A stretch of DNA of 64,000 bases, taken from the NCBI RefSeq assembly GCF_014873765.1, contig NZ_JADBGG010000007.1, positions 84,817 through 148,816 of the forward strand, read 5' to 3'. The translations under genes and the position numbers were made by a program. The notes under the pieces were generated by a model. That model searched no databases. It was not told the origin of the DNA and saw only the letters and a program-made list of their open reading frames with translations. Positions 1 to 10,784 of this stretch are shown piece after piece (positions within the stretch are counted from its first letter, which is position 1; the number at the start of each line of letters is the position of its first letter). This DNA comes from Desulfomicrobium macestii (GTDB lineage: Bacteria; Desulfobacterota; Desulfovibrionia; Desulfovibrionales; Desulfomicrobiaceae).

Positions 1-1267
1 GCTGCTTGAGCAGTTCAACCAGACGCTCGCCACGGGTCAGCTTGGTCTTGGTGGATTTGTCCAGGTCGGAACCGAACTGCGCGAAAGCGGCAAGTTCGCG
101 ATACTGGGCCAGATCGAGACGCAGCGTGCCAGCAACCTTCTTCATGGCCTTGATCTGTGCGGCGCCGCCAACTCGGGATACGGACAGACCGACGTTGATG
201 GCGGGGCGGATGCCGGCCATGAACAGGTTGGGCTCAAGGTAGACCTGACCGTCGGTGATGGAGATAACGTTGGTCGGAATGTACGCCGAAACGTCACCGG
301 CCTGGGTTTCAATTACAGGCAGGGCGGTCAGGGAACCGGCGCCCAGGCTGTCGTTGACCTTGCAGGAGCGCTCCAGAAGTCTGGAGTGGAGATAGAAAAC
401 GTCGCCGGGGAAAGCTTCGCGTCCCGGAGGGCGGCGCAGAAGCAGTGACATCTGCCGGTAAGCGACGGCCTGCTTGGAAAGATCGTCATAAACGATCAGG
501 GCATGCTTGCCGTTGTCACGGTAGAATTCCGCCATGGTGCAACCGCAGTAGGCAGCGATGAACTGCAGCGGAGCCGGCTCGGAGGCGGTGGAGGAAATGA
601 CGGTGGTGTATTCCAGGGCGCCGTTCTGACGAAGGGCTTCAACCACCTGGGCGACAGTGGAACGCTTCTGGCCGATGGCGACGTAGAAACAGTGAATGTC
701 ACTGTTCTTCTGCGCGATGATGGCGTCAACGCCAACCGCGGTCTTGCCGACCTGACGGTCGCCGATGATGAGTTCGCGCTGGCCGCGGCCGATGGGCGTC
801 ATGGCGTCGATGGCCTTCAGACCCGTGTACATGGGCTCATGTACGGATTTACGGGCGATGATGCCGGGAGCCTTGATTTCAACGTTACGGAACTGATCCG
901 TCTGGATCGGTCCGAGACCGTCGATGGGGTTGCCCAGAGGGTCGATGACCCGGCCCTGGACAGCGTCACCGACGGGAACCTGGAAAATCCGGCCCGTACG
1001 TTTGACGATGTCGCCTTCCTTGATGTGCTCCGTCTCGCCGAGCAGGGCGACACCTACGGAATCTTCTTCAAGGTTAAGGACCATTCCCATGACGTTACCG
1101 GGGAACTCGAGGAGTTCCATTGCCATCGCGTTTTCGCAGCCGTAAACGCGGGCGATACCGTCACCCACTGACAAGACCACGCCAGTTTCGCTCATCTCAA
1201 CCTTTTTCTCGTAATTCTTGATCTGGCCTTCGATGATCTGGCTAATTTCTTCTGCTTTAATCTGCAT
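1..1267 (-). CDS. atpA: ATP synthase F1 subunit alpha (C-terminus beyond window)
   Basis: This is the non-catalytic nucleotide-binding alpha subunit of the F1 sector, which makes or hydrolyses ATP on the cytoplasmic face of the membrane. Translating the minus strand from the ATG at 1267 gives a canonical N-terminus ([16 protein letters not shown]) and the P-loop GDRQVGKT. About 422 codons are present, so roughly the last 80 residues lie past the left edge. It follows atpH after only 5 bases, in the order b', b, delta, alpha that is usual for an atp operon lacking the a and c genes; gamma, beta and epsilon are expected outside the window. Identification is secure; only completeness is unknown. 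Confidence 0.97.
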   Translation of the reverse strand, partial: MQIKAEEISQIIEGQIKNYEKKVEMSETGVVLSVGDGIARVYGCENAMAMELLEFPGNVMGMVLNLEEDSVGVALLGETEHIKEGDIVKRTGRIFQVPVGDAVQGRVIDPLGNPIDGLGPIQTDQFRNVEIKAPGIIARKSVHEPMYTGLKAIDAMTPIGRGQRELIIGDRQVGKTAVGVDAIIAQKNSDIHCFYVAIGQKRSTVAQVVEALRQNGALEYTTVISSTASEPAPLQFIAAYCGCTMAEFYRDNGKHALIVYDDLSKQAVAYRQMSLLLRRPPGREAFPGDVFYLHSRLLERSCKVNDSLGAGSLTALPVIETQAGDVSAYIPTNVISITDGQVYLEPNLFMAGIRPAINVGLSVSRVGGAAQIKAMKKVAGTLRLDLAQYRELAAFAQFGSDLDKSTKTKLTRGERLVELLKQ

Positions 1268-1272
1268 AGCCT

Positions 1273-1827
1273 CTACTCACCCCTTTTGATATTTTCTTTC
1301 AAAATTTGCAGCTGAGCGCGAATACTGGCGTCAAGGATCTTGTCACCGATCTTGAGCATAAGCCCGCCAATAATCTCCTGATCCACTTCGTAATCAAGGA
1401 CCACTTGCTGGCCCGACTCGCGTTGCAATTTATCGACAACGTTCTTCTGCACAACATCGGAAAGCTTTACAGCCGTCACCAGCTTGCCGCGAAGAACACC
1501 CTGGGCTGAATCCAAAAGCGTTCCATAGGATGCGTTGATCTCGGGGAGAAAAGACAATCTGTTTTTGTCCGCGAGCAGCAGACAAAAATTCCGAACCATG
1601 GCGCAGGGCGCCACCTTGTCCAGAATCTTGATGATTACCCCTCTCTTTTCTTCCACACCAAAAATGGGGTTGCGGAAGATCTTCGTGAGCTCAGGCGCAT
1701 TCTCCAGGAGTCCAGCCAGCCTGGCCAAGTCGTCACCGTATTTCGCCATCGCACCCTTGTCGGACTGCGCTTGCGCAACGGCGAACAAAGCCTTGGCATA
1801 CCGTCTTGCTACGATATTCCCAGTCAA
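1273..1827 (-). CDS. atpH: ATP synthase F1 subunit delta
   Basis: The delta subunit joins the peripheral stalk to the top of the F1 head. The 184-residue protein has the typical delta/OSCP layout: an alpha-helical N-terminus starting [14 protein letters not shown] and a C-terminal segment with the [20 protein letters not shown] signature. The start is an unusual TTG at 1827 whose last two bases lie in the TGA stop of atpF, so the two genes overlap (TTGA) and are probably translationally coupled. The length is normal for the family. Confidence 0.96.
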   Translation of the reverse strand: MTGNIVARRYAKALFAVAQAQSDKGAMAKYGDDLARLAGLLENAPELTKIFRNPIFGVEEKRGVIIKILDKVAPCAMVRNFCLLLADKNRLSFLPEINASYGTLLDSAQGVLRGKLVTAVKLSDVVQKNVVDKLQRESGQQVVLDYEVDQEIIGGLMLKIGDKILDASIRAQLQILKENIKRGE

Positions 1828-2393
1828 TTGAGCACCACCTTTTTAAGATATTCGTTGACCAAATCTTCGTGATCTTTCTTTTTGAGCTGCTTCTTGACAA
1901 GATCTTCAGCGGCAGTGGTAATCTTTTCGGCCAGTTCTTCACGGATGGCGTCGATAGCCAACTTGGCTTCCTGGGCCGCCGATACTTCAGCCTGAGCCCT
2001 GATCTGAGTAGCCTGGGCCTCCGCTTTGTCGATAATCGCCTGACGCATGGCCTCACCCTGAGCCTTTGCATCATCCAGAATCTTGGCTTTTTCCGCCTCA
2101 AGATTCGCGATACTCGCCTCAACTTCAAGCAAACGCTTTTCGGCATCTTCCTTGCGTTCGTCGAGATCGGCAAGGTCCGTCTCGATCTGCTTGGTGCGCC
2201 CGGACAGCAGGTCCGCGATACGCTTGCCCGCGAACTTATAGATCAAGAACGCGACAATGCCGAAATTGATTACGCGATAGAGAAGGTCGAGCAGCTTGTT
2301 GTGCCCCCCGCCATCTCCCTCGCTGGCGAAAGCTATCGCCGCGCAGAGAACCAGTGCTGCCGTCACCAATCCGACAGTCTTGAACTTTTTCAA
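1824..2393 (-). CDS. atpF: ATP synthase F0 subunit b
   Basis: This is the membrane-anchored peripheral stalk subunit b. I place the start at the TTG at 2393, preceded by a strong GGAGGG ribosome site; a longer reading to 2435 would include that site. The product (189 aa) begins with a signal-like hydrophobic stretch (LVTAALVLCAAIAFA), then a membrane segment (VINFGIVAFLIYKFAG), then a long charged coiled coil rich in Glu, Lys and Ala (about residues 55-185). The extra N-terminal hydrophobic segment, possibly a cleaved signal peptide, is also seen in some other deltaproteobacterial b subunits. It overlaps atpH by four bases. Confidence 0.93.
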   Translation of the reverse strand: MKKFKTVGLVTAALVLCAAIAFASEGDGGGHNKLLDLLYRVINFGIVAFLIYKFAGKRIADLLSGRTKQIETDLADLDERKEDAEKRLLEVEASIANLEAEKAKILDDAKAQGEAMRQAIIDKAEAQATQIRAQAEVSAAQEAKLAIDAIREELAEKITTAAEDLVKKQLKKKDHEDLVNEYLKKVVLN

Positions 2394-2453
2394 AATTCCG
2401 CCCTCCTTATATGAAAAAGTAAATCTATGACACATAAGAAAATCCCGAACCTA

Positions 2454-2876
2454 TCAAGCCTTGCTCAACACCTTGTTGGCGACGTTCTTGGCATAGGTGG
2501 CGACTTCTTGGCGCAGAGCCTTGAGGGCTGTCTGCTTCTGACCGTCGATCTCCTTTCGGGCGGCGGCAATCTTTTCGGCGGCTTCGGCTCCGGCCTCGGC
2601 CAAAACGGAAGACTCCACCGCGACGCCTTCAGCCTTCAGGGCTACCCGCATCTGCTGAGCTTCAACACGGGCTCCGCTCAGTGCGACCTTGTAGCTCTCA
2701 AGCTTGGCCTCCGCCTTGGCGGCGAAATCCTCGATGGATCCCAGCTTCTGGCTCATGACCTCGGCCCGTTTCTTGATGATCCCTCGGATGGGACGATACA
2801 AGATCAAATTCAAGACCGTCAGGATGACCATAAAGTTCACGAGCTGAACAAAAAAAGTGTAATCTAGATCAATCAT
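2454..2876 (-). CDS. atpF': ATP synthase F0 subunit b'
   Basis: A second, shorter stalk subunit (140 aa) that would pair with the b subunit encoded next to it. It has one N-terminal membrane helix (FFVQLVNFMVILTVLNLILY), the RPIRGIIKKR turn and an amphipathic coiled coil to the end. The ATG at 2876 has an AGGGGGCGG ribosome site just upstream. Paired b and b' genes are best known from phototrophs and cyanobacteria but are also regular in deltaproteobacteria. It is the first gene of the operon here, so the promoter should lie between 2877 and about 3000. Confidence 0.9.
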   Translation of the reverse strand: MIDLDYTFFVQLVNFMVILTVLNLILYRPIRGIIKKRAEVMSQKLGSIEDFAAKAEAKLESYKVALSGARVEAQQMRVALKAEGVAVESSVLAEAGAEAAEKIAAARKEIDGQKQTALKALRQEVATYAKNVANKVLSKA

Positions 2877-2921
2877 GCCGCCCCCTAAAAAGTATGTGAA
2901 TTTTTGTTCAAAGTCACAGGG

Positions 2922-2950
2922 CCTCTATCTGATTCCCATTTTCGTGTCAA
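2922..2950 (-). promoter_or_regulatory. Candidate sigma-70 promoter of the atp operon
   Basis: On the minus strand a perfect TTGACA (2950-2945) is followed after 17 bases by TAGAGG (2927-2922), a weak -10. It lies about 50 bases upstream of atpF'. The rest of 2877-3138 shows no gene. Judged by eye only. Confidence 0.35.
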
Positions 2951-3138
2951 AATCTTTTTGGACAAAGCATCAGCAAAATGATTGGCATGGCATGGGTTTT
3001 CGTAGTTTGTTCGGAATTTCACGTGTCTAGCTCGCGCTTTTCTTTTCGAAAAAAAAGTGGGTCGCTCACGTCGCGTCCACGCCTTCTTTCGGATTGGCGG
3101 CCAAAAAAAATCTGGCCGCATGAAAACACCAAAAACTG

Positions 3139-4248
3139 TCAGCCTTTTTTGAAAACGAAACGGCGCATGGCCACATTGAGAACGAGTCCGACCATGCAAA
3201 AGTTGACCACGGATGCACTGCCTCCATAGCTGATGAAGGGCAGTGGAATTCCGACGACAGGCATGATCCCGAGCACCATGCCGATATTGATGAGGATCTG
3301 CCAAAAGAAATAAAAGAAGACCCCGGCCGCGAGGTAGCTCCCGAAATCGTCCTTGGCTTCCATGGTGACGATGTAAATCTGATAGAGAAAAGAACAGAAT
3401 AGAATGAGCAGCATAATGGACCCGAAGAAGCCCCACTCCTCGCCGAACACGGCAAAAGCGAAGTCCGTATGCTTTTCCGGCAGGAAGCGCAGCTGACTCT
3501 GGGTGCCTTCCAAAAAGCCCTTGCCCCAGAACCCTCCTGAGCCAATCGCAATCTGGGACTGGATGATGTGGTAACCGGCTCCGAGCGGATCATTACCCGG
3601 GTCAAGAAAAGTCATTATGCGCTGCTTCTGGTAGTCGTGCAGAAAAAACCAGCCAAATGGGATCATGATCGGCAGCACGACAACCAGCACCTTGAACACG
3701 GAGCCGGTGACTCCCTTGAAAAGGATCATGCCCCCCAGAATGAGCAGGATGTTCAAGGCCGACCCGAGGTCAGGCTGTTTGACCACCAGGACAGCAGGCA
3801 CCAGCCCGACAAGGAGCGCCTTACCCAGGTTGAGCCAGCCCAGCTTGCCTTCCATACGCGCCATCAGTCTGGCGCCAAGGATCAAGACCGCGATTTTTGT
3901 CAGCTCCGTGGGCTGGAGATTGAAAAACCCGAGATCAAGCCATCTCTTGGCTCCGTAGATGGTTTTCCCGGCAACACTGACTCCGAGCAGCAGAACCAGG
4001 CAAAGGATGAAATACGGCCACGAAACAGATTTCAGATGACGATAGTCTATCAGCACCAACGCAGTCATCACGCACAGGCCGACCCCGCCCCAAAGCAGTT
4101 GCTTGTTGAAATACGTGTCGATTTCAAGGCCGGAAGCAAGGCGCAGGGTGCTGGCCGAATAGAGGTTCATGACCCCGACAAGAAAAAGGAGCGCCGTCAG
4201 GATCAAAAGACCCCAATTGATATGAAATATGAGTCGTCTATCGAACAT
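3139..4248 (-). CDS. rodA: Rod-shape peptidoglycan polymerase RodA (SEDS family)
   Basis: RodA is the glycosyltransferase of the elongasome; it polymerises lipid II into glycan strands on the periplasmic side, working with PBP2 (mrdA) and MreBCD. The 369-residue protein has about ten hydrophobic helices. Conserved SEDS features are visible, including KQPDLGSALN, GSGGFWGKGFLEGTQSQLRF, the FLPEKHTDFAFAV stretch and GIPLPFISYGGSA near the C-terminus. The ATG at 4248 follows a CCAGGAAAG ribosome site. It sits 12 bases after mrdA, as the last gene of the mreBCD-mrdA-rodA cluster. Confidence 0.96.
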   Translation of the reverse strand: MFDRRLIFHINWGLLILTALLFLVGVMNLYSASTLRLASGLEIDTYFNKQLLWGGVGLCVMTALVLIDYRHLKSVSWPYFILCLVLLLGVSVAGKTIYGAKRWLDLGFFNLQPTELTKIAVLILGARLMARMEGKLGWLNLGKALLVGLVPAVLVVKQPDLGSALNILLILGGMILFKGVTGSVFKVLVVVLPIMIPFGWFFLHDYQKQRIMTFLDPGNDPLGAGYHIIQSQIAIGSGGFWGKGFLEGTQSQLRFLPEKHTDFAFAVFGEEWGFFGSIMLLILFCSFLYQIYIVTMEAKDDFGSYLAAGVFFYFFWQILINIGMVLGIMPVVGIPLPFISYGGSASVVNFCMVGLVLNVAMRRFVFKKG

Positions 4249-4260
4249 TTTCTTTCCTGG

Positions 4261-6054
4261 TCAGTCCCCTGATCGCACATCCAGAAGCACATCGAGCACT
4301 GCCCCGGCCACCGGCCCCGCGTCCGAGCCTCCATGACCGCCATGTTCCACCATGGCCACGACCACAAAACGCTTTCCGTCCTTTTCACCAAAACTGGCCA
4401 TCCAGGCGTGATCCCTGTATTTGTAGGGGATCTCCTGGGTCTTTTTCTTCTCGTATTTTTCCTGCAGTTTCACGACCTGGGCCGTGCCGGTCTTGCCTCC
4501 GACTCTCAGGCCGGGCCTGCGAAGAACCCGGGCAGTGCCCCGTTCTTCCTCCACCGTGGCCACCATGGCGTCGAGAACCAGCTTCCTGGTCGCGGGTCGC
4601 ATGGGCAGTTCACCCAGCACGTCAGGCTCTTCGGACAAAAGGAGCGTCGGCCGCAAAATTTTCCCGTCGTTAACCAGCGCCGCAACAAATCTGGCCACCT
4701 GCAGGGGGGTGGTCAAGGTGTATCCCTGGCCGATGGCGAAGTTCAAGGTCTCGCCGCCCTGCCACTTCTCTCCGAAGCGGTTCAACTTCCATTCCGGGGT
4801 GGGCATGTTGCCGGCCCGCTCGTGGGGCAACTCCACGCCGGTCTTGGCCCCGAACCCACAGCGGGTCGCAAAATCGCTGATAGCCTCCACCCCGAGCTGT
4901 TCTCCCAACTGGTAATAATAGACGTCGCAGGACTCGCGCAGAGATTTCTTGAAATCTGTGGTTCCATGCCCGCCCTTGTTCCAGCACCTGAAGACACGCT
5001 TGCCGAGCTTGTAGCTGCCGGAACAAAACACCGTCGAGGAAGGCTTGACCGTGCCACTCTCAAGCCCAAGCCCGCCCACTGCGAGCTTGAAGATAGAGCC
5101 GGGCGGATAGGTGCTTTGCACCGGCCGGTTCTGCAGGGGATGCAAAGGATCCTCCAGCAGCTCCTTCCATTTCGCATGGCTGATGCCGACAACAAACTCG
5201 TTGGGATCGTAGCTGGGCAGGCTGACCAACGCCAGCACCTCGCCCGTGTCGGCGTCCATGGCCACGACCGATCCGGCCCGGCCGTCCAGCGCCTTGGTCG
5301 CGACTTCCTGCAAGGGCAAAGAGATGCTCAGATTGAGGTCCTCGCCCATCACCGGCGAAGAAACAATCCGCGAGGACAGCACTCGGCCCGAGGCATCGAC
5401 TTCAAACTCTTGAAGCCCCTTGGTCCCGCGCAACCTGCGTTCGAGCATCAGCTCCACGCCCTGCTTGCCGACGTTGTCGCCCAGTTGCAGATCAGGGTCG
5501 TTGTTGAGTTCTTCTTCGTTGGCCCGAGCCACATATCCAAGGACATGCGCCAGGGTCTCCCCATGGGCGTAGGAACGCTTGGGCCGCACGGCAATGACAA
5601 GCCCGGGCCAGTCCTGCCGGTGCGCCTCGACCAGGGCCACCAGCTCAAACGGAATGTTGGGCACGATGACCTGTTCGTCGAAATGCTTGACCCGCTTGCG
5701 GCCGATTTCGAAGGCTTTTTGCAGTTCGTCCCGGGGCTGACCGGTCCAGCGGCTGATCTGGTCCAGGGTTTTAGGAATGTCCGGACAGTCCTCGCGCACC
5801 AGCGCCAGGGCGTAGGCGGGATTGTTTTCCGCCAGCAGCACTCCGGTACGGTCCCGGATGATGCCTCTTGGGGAAAACATGGTGCTTTGTCTGGTTCTGT
5901 TCTCCTGGGCGCGTCCCTGATAGAAATCACTCTTGTAAATCTGCAGGTACCACAGCCGGATACCGAAGATGCAAAAGAGGATCACCAGAAAAACGAGCAA
6001 CAGCGGCGGGCCGGAAAATATCTGGGGCCGCTCCGGGGAGTTAAACGCGCCCAT
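4261..6054 (-). CDS. mrdA: Penicillin-binding protein 2 (elongasome transpeptidase)
   Basis: PBP2 is the class B transpeptidase that crosslinks peptidoglycan during sidewall elongation. The 597-residue protein has a short cytoplasmic tail, one membrane anchor (LLLVFLVILFCIFGIRLWYL), a dimerisation domain and the transpeptidase domain. Its active-site motifs are all present: SIFK in YPPGSIFKL (nucleophile Ser), SCD as the SxN-type motif, and KTG in GGKTGTAQV. The ATG at 6054 follows GGAGGC and overlaps mreD by 14 bases, so translation is probably coupled. Length and order match the conserved cluster. Confidence 0.97.
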   Translation of the reverse strand: MGAFNSPERPQIFSGPPLLLVFLVILFCIFGIRLWYLQIYKSDFYQGRAQENRTRQSTMFSPRGIIRDRTGVLLAENNPAYALALVREDCPDIPKTLDQISRWTGQPRDELQKAFEIGRKRVKHFDEQVIVPNIPFELVALVEAHRQDWPGLVIAVRPKRSYAHGETLAHVLGYVARANEEELNNDPDLQLGDNVGKQGVELMLERRLRGTKGLQEFEVDASGRVLSSRIVSSPVMGEDLNLSISLPLQEVATKALDGRAGSVVAMDADTGEVLALVSLPSYDPNEFVVGISHAKWKELLEDPLHPLQNRPVQSTYPPGSIFKLAVGGLGLESGTVKPSSTVFCSGSYKLGKRVFRCWNKGGHGTTDFKKSLRESCDVYYYQLGEQLGVEAISDFATRCGFGAKTGVELPHERAGNMPTPEWKLNRFGEKWQGGETLNFAIGQGYTLTTPLQVARFVAALVNDGKILRPTLLLSEEPDVLGELPMRPATRKLVLDAMVATVEEERGTARVLRRPGLRVGGKTGTAQVVKLQEKYEKKKTQEIPYKYRDHAWMASFGEKDGKRFVVVAMVEHGGHGGSDAGPVAGAVLDVLLDVRSGD

Positions 6055-6547
6055 TTCTGCCTCCGCGCCTGTAAATCAAGAGGGCCGTACCCCAGAAAAA
6101 CACGTATGCGGCCCACTGCCTGGCAATCCAGGACCAGGGAGAATACGGCCGGGCCGGCAGTTCCTGAAAGCTGATCGCCCCGCTGAGCACCACCCAGGAC
6201 CAGCAAGCCAGCAGCAAGGAAAACAGGATTATGAAAAGAGGATTCTCCGGCTCAAGGAGCCATTTCGAAAGCAGAAAAAAGACCAACATACCGGCATAAA
6301 ATAGAATGCTCACGCCAAAAACCAGATTTCCCCCTCCCTCCTGAACAAGAACCCACAGCGCCCCCATCCAGAGCGCGGTCCACCACTGTCCGGTTTGCAG
6401 GCAAATAAGCACGCCGGGAGAAAGGAAATCAAGTCCACCGGACAGTTCCTGCGCCCAAAGGGCGATGATCAGAAAGTCTGTCCACCAGATGATCGCGGGA
6501 ATTTGACCCTTTTTAGAAGTCGAGGGATGCGCGGCTGAGAGTCTCAC
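6041..6547 (-). CDS. mreD: Rod shape-determining membrane protein MreD
   Basis: MreD is a small integral membrane protein of the elongasome. The product has 168 residues, with about five hydrophobic helices (for example LIIALWAQELSGGLDFL, ILFYAGMLVFFLLSKWLL and LFIILFSLLLACWSWVVL). The sequence is weakly conserved, as is usual for MreD, so the call leans on size, topology and position between mreC and mrdA. The start is a GTG at 6547 sharing bases with the mreC stop (GTGA overlap). Confidence 0.87.
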   Translation of the reverse strand: MRLSAAHPSTSKKGQIPAIIWWTDFLIIALWAQELSGGLDFLSPGVLICLQTGQWWTALWMGALWVLVQEGGGNLVFGVSILFYAGMLVFFLLSKWLLEPENPLFIILFSLLLACWSWVVLSGAISFQELPARPYSPWSWIARQWAAYVFFWGTALLIYRRGGRNGRV

Positions 6548-7560
6548 GGCTTCTTGCGCACAGGGTGCCGGGTAATGGTGGAAGGCTCCGGGACGGGCGG
6601 AGGCGTCACAGACGGACCGGCCGCGGGAGGAGCTTGGGCAGCGGGCTTGTCTTCCGGGCTCTTTTCGTCCCCCGGGGGAACATCCGGGGAGGACGCATTG
6701 GTCACCGCCGGAGTCATGACGGGCTGGCCGGCATCGAATCCGTCGGTGCGGCTCAGGACCAGCAGTTCCTCGTAATAGCGCAGGGCGAGAAGAGGTTCGG
6801 CGTAGACCCTTTGAAACAGGGAGACATCCGCCGGAGTGACTTCCACCACCCTGGCCACGGGAATGCCCTTGGGAAAGACACCGCCCAGCCCGGAGCTGAG
6901 CAATATCTCCCCGGGGCTGACCGGATCGTTGCGGGGGATGAACTTGACTTCAAGGAAAGCTCCGGCGCCCTGCCCCTGCACGATGGCCGGGACACGCCCC
7001 TCGCTGGTGATGACGGGAATCCGGCTGGAAGGATCGGATAGGAGAACCACGGAGGAAAAATGAAGACCCGGCTTGGCGATTCTTCCGACAACGCCCTTGG
7101 GCGAGATGACCGGGTCGTTGAGTCCCACGCCGTGGCGCAGCCCCACATCGACAAGTATGGTTTCAAGAATGGCGTTGGGACCGAGCTTCTGGCCGATGAC
7201 CCGCCCTCCGCGCATCTCCCAGGAGGCCTCGGGGCTGAAACGCAAAAGCGAGGTCAGGCGATCGGCGGACTTGGCCTTCTCGGAAACGCGGGTCAGCTCC
7301 TGTTCGAGCTCCCGCACCCGCAAGACCAGGTCCTCGTTCTCCTGACGCACTCCGACCAGATAGACGTAGCGCGACCAGAATTCATCGACGTTGTTTTGCA
7401 GCCATCTCCCCGGGGCCAGGACCCATCCGGTCAACTCCAGCCCGGTCAAGGCCGCCAGGCGATCGAGGTAGCCCGTCTTCCAGTTCCATGTGTACATGGA
7501 AAAATAGAGAAACAGGGGGAGGAAGAAAAACAGGACCAGACGTTTGAAGCGAGGGGACAT
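6544..7560 (-). CDS. mreC: Rod shape-determining protein MreC
   Basis: MreC is a bitopic periplasmic scaffold linking MreB filaments to RodA and PBP2. It has one N-terminal membrane helix (LVLFFFLPLFLYFSMYTW), a coiled coil around residues 65-95 (EQELTRVSEKAKSADRL) and the beta-rich MreC core. The core includes GRVIGQKLGPNAILETILVDVG and DPVISPKGVVGRI. A Pro- and Ala-rich tail of about 65 residues follows the core and is likely disordered. I use the ATG at 7560; a GTG immediately before it is also possible. It begins four bases after the mreB stop. Confidence 0.95.
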   Translation of the reverse strand: MSPRFKRLVLFFFLPLFLYFSMYTWNWKTGYLDRLAALTGLELTGWVLAPGRWLQNNVDEFWSRYVYLVGVRQENEDLVLRVRELEQELTRVSEKAKSADRLTSLLRFSPEASWEMRGGRVIGQKLGPNAILETILVDVGLRHGVGLNDPVISPKGVVGRIAKPGLHFSSVVLLSDPSSRIPVITSEGRVPAIVQGQGAGAFLEVKFIPRNDPVSPGEILLSSGLGGVFPKGIPVARVVEVTPADVSLFQRVYAEPLLALRYYEELLVLSRTDGFDAGQPVMTPAVTNASSPDVPPGDEKSPEDKPAAQAPPAAGPSVTPPPVPEPSTITRHPVRKKP

Positions 7561-7564
7561 CACT

Positions 7565-8617
<1,053 letters not shown>

Positions 8618-8795
8618 TTATCATGTTCAGCGCTGTAGGCTGGAAAAAGCGTCGCCCGTTCCGGAGCACGGACCACCACGGGACACGGATGGAGCGATCC
8701 CGAAAAAGATGTGTAATGAGCCGCACTGTTTATCTGAATTTCAACGCGCAGGCAACCCGCACCGCGACCATGCACAAACCTCAATCATACCAAGC

Positions 8796-9755
8796 ATGTC
8801 TCCATACAGATTCTACCGACTGTCTCTCTACTTCAAGCAACGCTTCGGTCAGCGAATCCGCAAAATACCGCTGGACGCCGGCAGTTCGTGCCCAAACCGG
8901 GACGGCACCCTTTCCCGGAGCGGTTGCGCTTTCTGCAACCAGAAAGGAACCGGGACGGGCCTTGCCGAAACCGGCATGTCCCTGCGAGAGCAGTACTTCG
9001 CGTACCGGGAATTATCCAGGGACCGCGACACAGGCACGCGTTTTCTGGGGTATCTCCAGTCCTTCTCCAACACTCACGGACCCGCCGCGCGACTGCGGAC
9101 GCTGCTGGAGGAATTGGCGGAAGTCCCGGACCTCATCGGACTGGCCATCGGTACCCGGCCGGATTGTCTCGATGAGGAAAAACTCGACATCCTGCAAAAT
9201 TCGCCCTTCGAGGAAATCTGGCTGGACCTGGGACTTCAGTCGGCCCATGACGCCACCCTGAAACGCATCAACCGGGGGCATGACGCAGAGTGCTTTGCAA
9301 CCTGGGCACGAAAAGCCGCGGAGCGGGGGATCAAGGTCTGCGCCCATGTCATCACGGGCTTGCCGGGCGAGAATTTGGCGGACTTCGAACAAACCATTCT
9401 CTTTGTCAACAGTCTGCCCGTGTCCGGCATAAAAATACATAATCTGTACGTCTGCCGGGACACACCGCTGGAATCAGCCTGGCGCGCCGGGAAGATCGAA
9501 CTCCTCTCGCAGGAAGAATCCCAGACCTGGCTCGTGCGCGGACTGGCCCTCCTGCGACAGGATGTGGTCGTCCATCGCATCAACAGCGACCCCGAGCACG
9601 ACGAACTGCTCGCACCGGCATGGGCCAACAAAAAAACCGCGTATCTGAACGCGGTCACACAGTTCCTGCATGACACGGACACATGGCAAGGCAAGGCTCT
9701 GGGACAAGATCGCCCGGAATGGATGAACCCCCCGAAGAAACGGAAACAACCATGA
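8796..9755 (+). CDS. Radical SAM protein, YhcC/TIGR01212 type
   Basis: A putative radical S-adenosylmethionine enzyme of the YhcC family, whose substrate is not established. The 319-residue protein starts SPYRFYRLSLYFKQRFGQRI and carries the family's unusual cluster motif, C-x12-C-x2-C (CPNRDGTLSRSGCAFC), which would bind the [4Fe-4S] cluster. Later family blocks are GTRPDCL, EIWLDLGLQSAHDATLKRINRGHD and HVITGLPGE. I prefer the ATG at 8796 over an earlier one at 8709, because homology-like sequence starts there. The next gene overlaps its stop (ATGA). Confidence 0.88.
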   Translation: MSPYRFYRLSLYFKQRFGQRIRKIPLDAGSSCPNRDGTLSRSGCAFCNQKGTGTGLAETGMSLREQYFAYRELSRDRDTGTRFLGYLQSFSNTHGPAARLRTLLEELAEVPDLIGLAIGTRPDCLDEEKLDILQNSPFEEIWLDLGLQSAHDATLKRINRGHDAECFATWARKAAERGIKVCAHVITGLPGENLADFEQTILFVNSLPVSGIKIHNLYVCRDTPLESAWRAGKIELLSQEESQTWLVRGLALLRQDVVVHRINSDPEHDELLAPAWANKKTAYLNAVTQFLHDTDTWQGKALGQDRPEWMNPPKKRKQP

Positions 9756-10231
9756 ACGATTTTTCAGAAACCTTTGCAAACCGTTGGTTTTCGGTCACCT
9801 TCGTCTGGAAGGACGGGCTTCTGGTCCAGACAGACCTGAACGCCGAACTCAAGGCCGCCACCCCGCCAAAATCACCCTACGGAAGCGTATTGGAGCGAAT
9901 AGTGACCCAGTACGGAGACCTTCATGTCGACGAATGGCCGGACCTGCCCCTGGACAGCCGAAACTTGAGCGAATTCACCATGAAGGTGCTGGACAACCTG
10001 CGCCTGCACGCGCCCAGAGGGATTGTCACGACCTATGGGCAACTGGCCGCACTCTGCGGCTCGCCCCGGGCGGCGCGAGCTGTTGGCGGGGTCATGACCA
10101 GAAACCCGTGGCCCCTGCTTTATCCCTGCCATCGGGTGCTGGCGGCCAATCTGGGGCTTGGCGGATTCGGCCCCGGCATCGAACTGAAAAAGACCCTGCT
10201 CACTCTGGAAAAGGCTCCTCTTCCGACTTGA
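9752..10231 (+). CDS. Methylated-DNA-protein cysteine methyltransferase-like protein
   Basis: A likely DNA alkylation-repair protein that transfers a methyl group from O6-methylguanine to its own cysteine. The 159-residue protein has the Ogt/MGMT C-terminal domain: PRGIVTTYGQLAALCGSPRAARAVG (helix-turn-helix with the arginine finger) and the active-site PCHRV near residue 127. The N-terminal domain is short and poorly conserved. The ATG at 9752 overlaps the stop of the radical SAM gene. Its 3' end converges on, and overlaps by 32 bases, the PilZ gene on the other strand. An alkyltransferase-like protein is less likely because the active cysteine is kept. Confidence 0.85.
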   Translation: MNDFSETFANRWFSVTFVWKDGLLVQTDLNAELKAATPPKSPYGSVLERIVTQYGDLHVDEWPDLPLDSRNLSEFTMKVLDNLRLHAPRGIVTTYGQLAALCGSPRAARAVGGVMTRNPWPLLYPCHRVLAANLGLGGFGPGIELKKTLLTLEKAPLPT

Positions 10232-10574
10232 ACGCAGGGCGACGCAACTCCTCGTCGACCTGATCCGCATCTTCGGCGTAGAGCCTGACCAGATTGCGCA
10301 GATGCGCGAAGCTCGTCTCGTCCATACTGATGAAATCGATGGCCCCGTCCTGTCCGGCACGGATGATTCGCCCATGGATGTGCATGCGCAATCCAGACTC
10401 AAGTTCCAGGGTGATATCGCATTCCTTGCCCGGCAGAATCCACTCTTCCGTGGAACACGAGAGGCCCTTCAGGCTCAAATCGTGAACCTTCCCCCGGACT
10501 CTTTTGCCCTCAAATGCTATTGTCAGCGGAAATTCAAGGCTGACCCGGCTTCGTTTACGTCGCTCTTCTGACAT
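10200..10574 (-). CDS. PilZ domain protein
   Basis: A single-domain PilZ protein (124 aa), a class that commonly binds cyclic di-GMP and regulates motility or surface behaviour. The two binding motifs are visible: an RxxxR-like stretch at the N-terminus (ERRKRSRVSLEFPL) and DLSLKGLS, matching (D/N)xSxxG, about 30 residues later. I start at the ATG at 10574, preceded by GGGAGGG, rather than at an upstream in-frame start. It has no operon partner and overlaps the end of the alkyltransferase gene in convergent orientation. Confidence 0.82.
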   Translation of the reverse strand: MSEERRKRSRVSLEFPLTIAFEGKRVRGKVHDLSLKGLSCSTEEWILPGKECDITLELESGLRMHIHGRIIRAGQDGAIDFISMDETSFAHLRNLVRLYAEDADQVDEELRRPAFKSEEEPFPE

Positions 10575-10784
10575 GCTCCCTCCCGCCCATGCATGAACCA
10601 TCTCTAAAAATCCGGATTTGTCGGCCGCGAATGCGGCAATTTCCGCTGAATCATCGCGGACAACACCATAAGCCAATTACGCGAATTTAAACTCCTCGTC
10701 GACACCCAACCCCGAGCCTCGCGCAACTGCCAACAAGGATGACCGCACGACCGGTCGCACCAGCCGCGCAGGCCCCCAAAAGAA

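Noticed and set aside
4333..6174. A 613-codon plus-strand frame across mrdA
   Set aside because: It mirrors the mrdA coding frame and shows no recognisable domain; mrdA has its active-site motifs in the right order.
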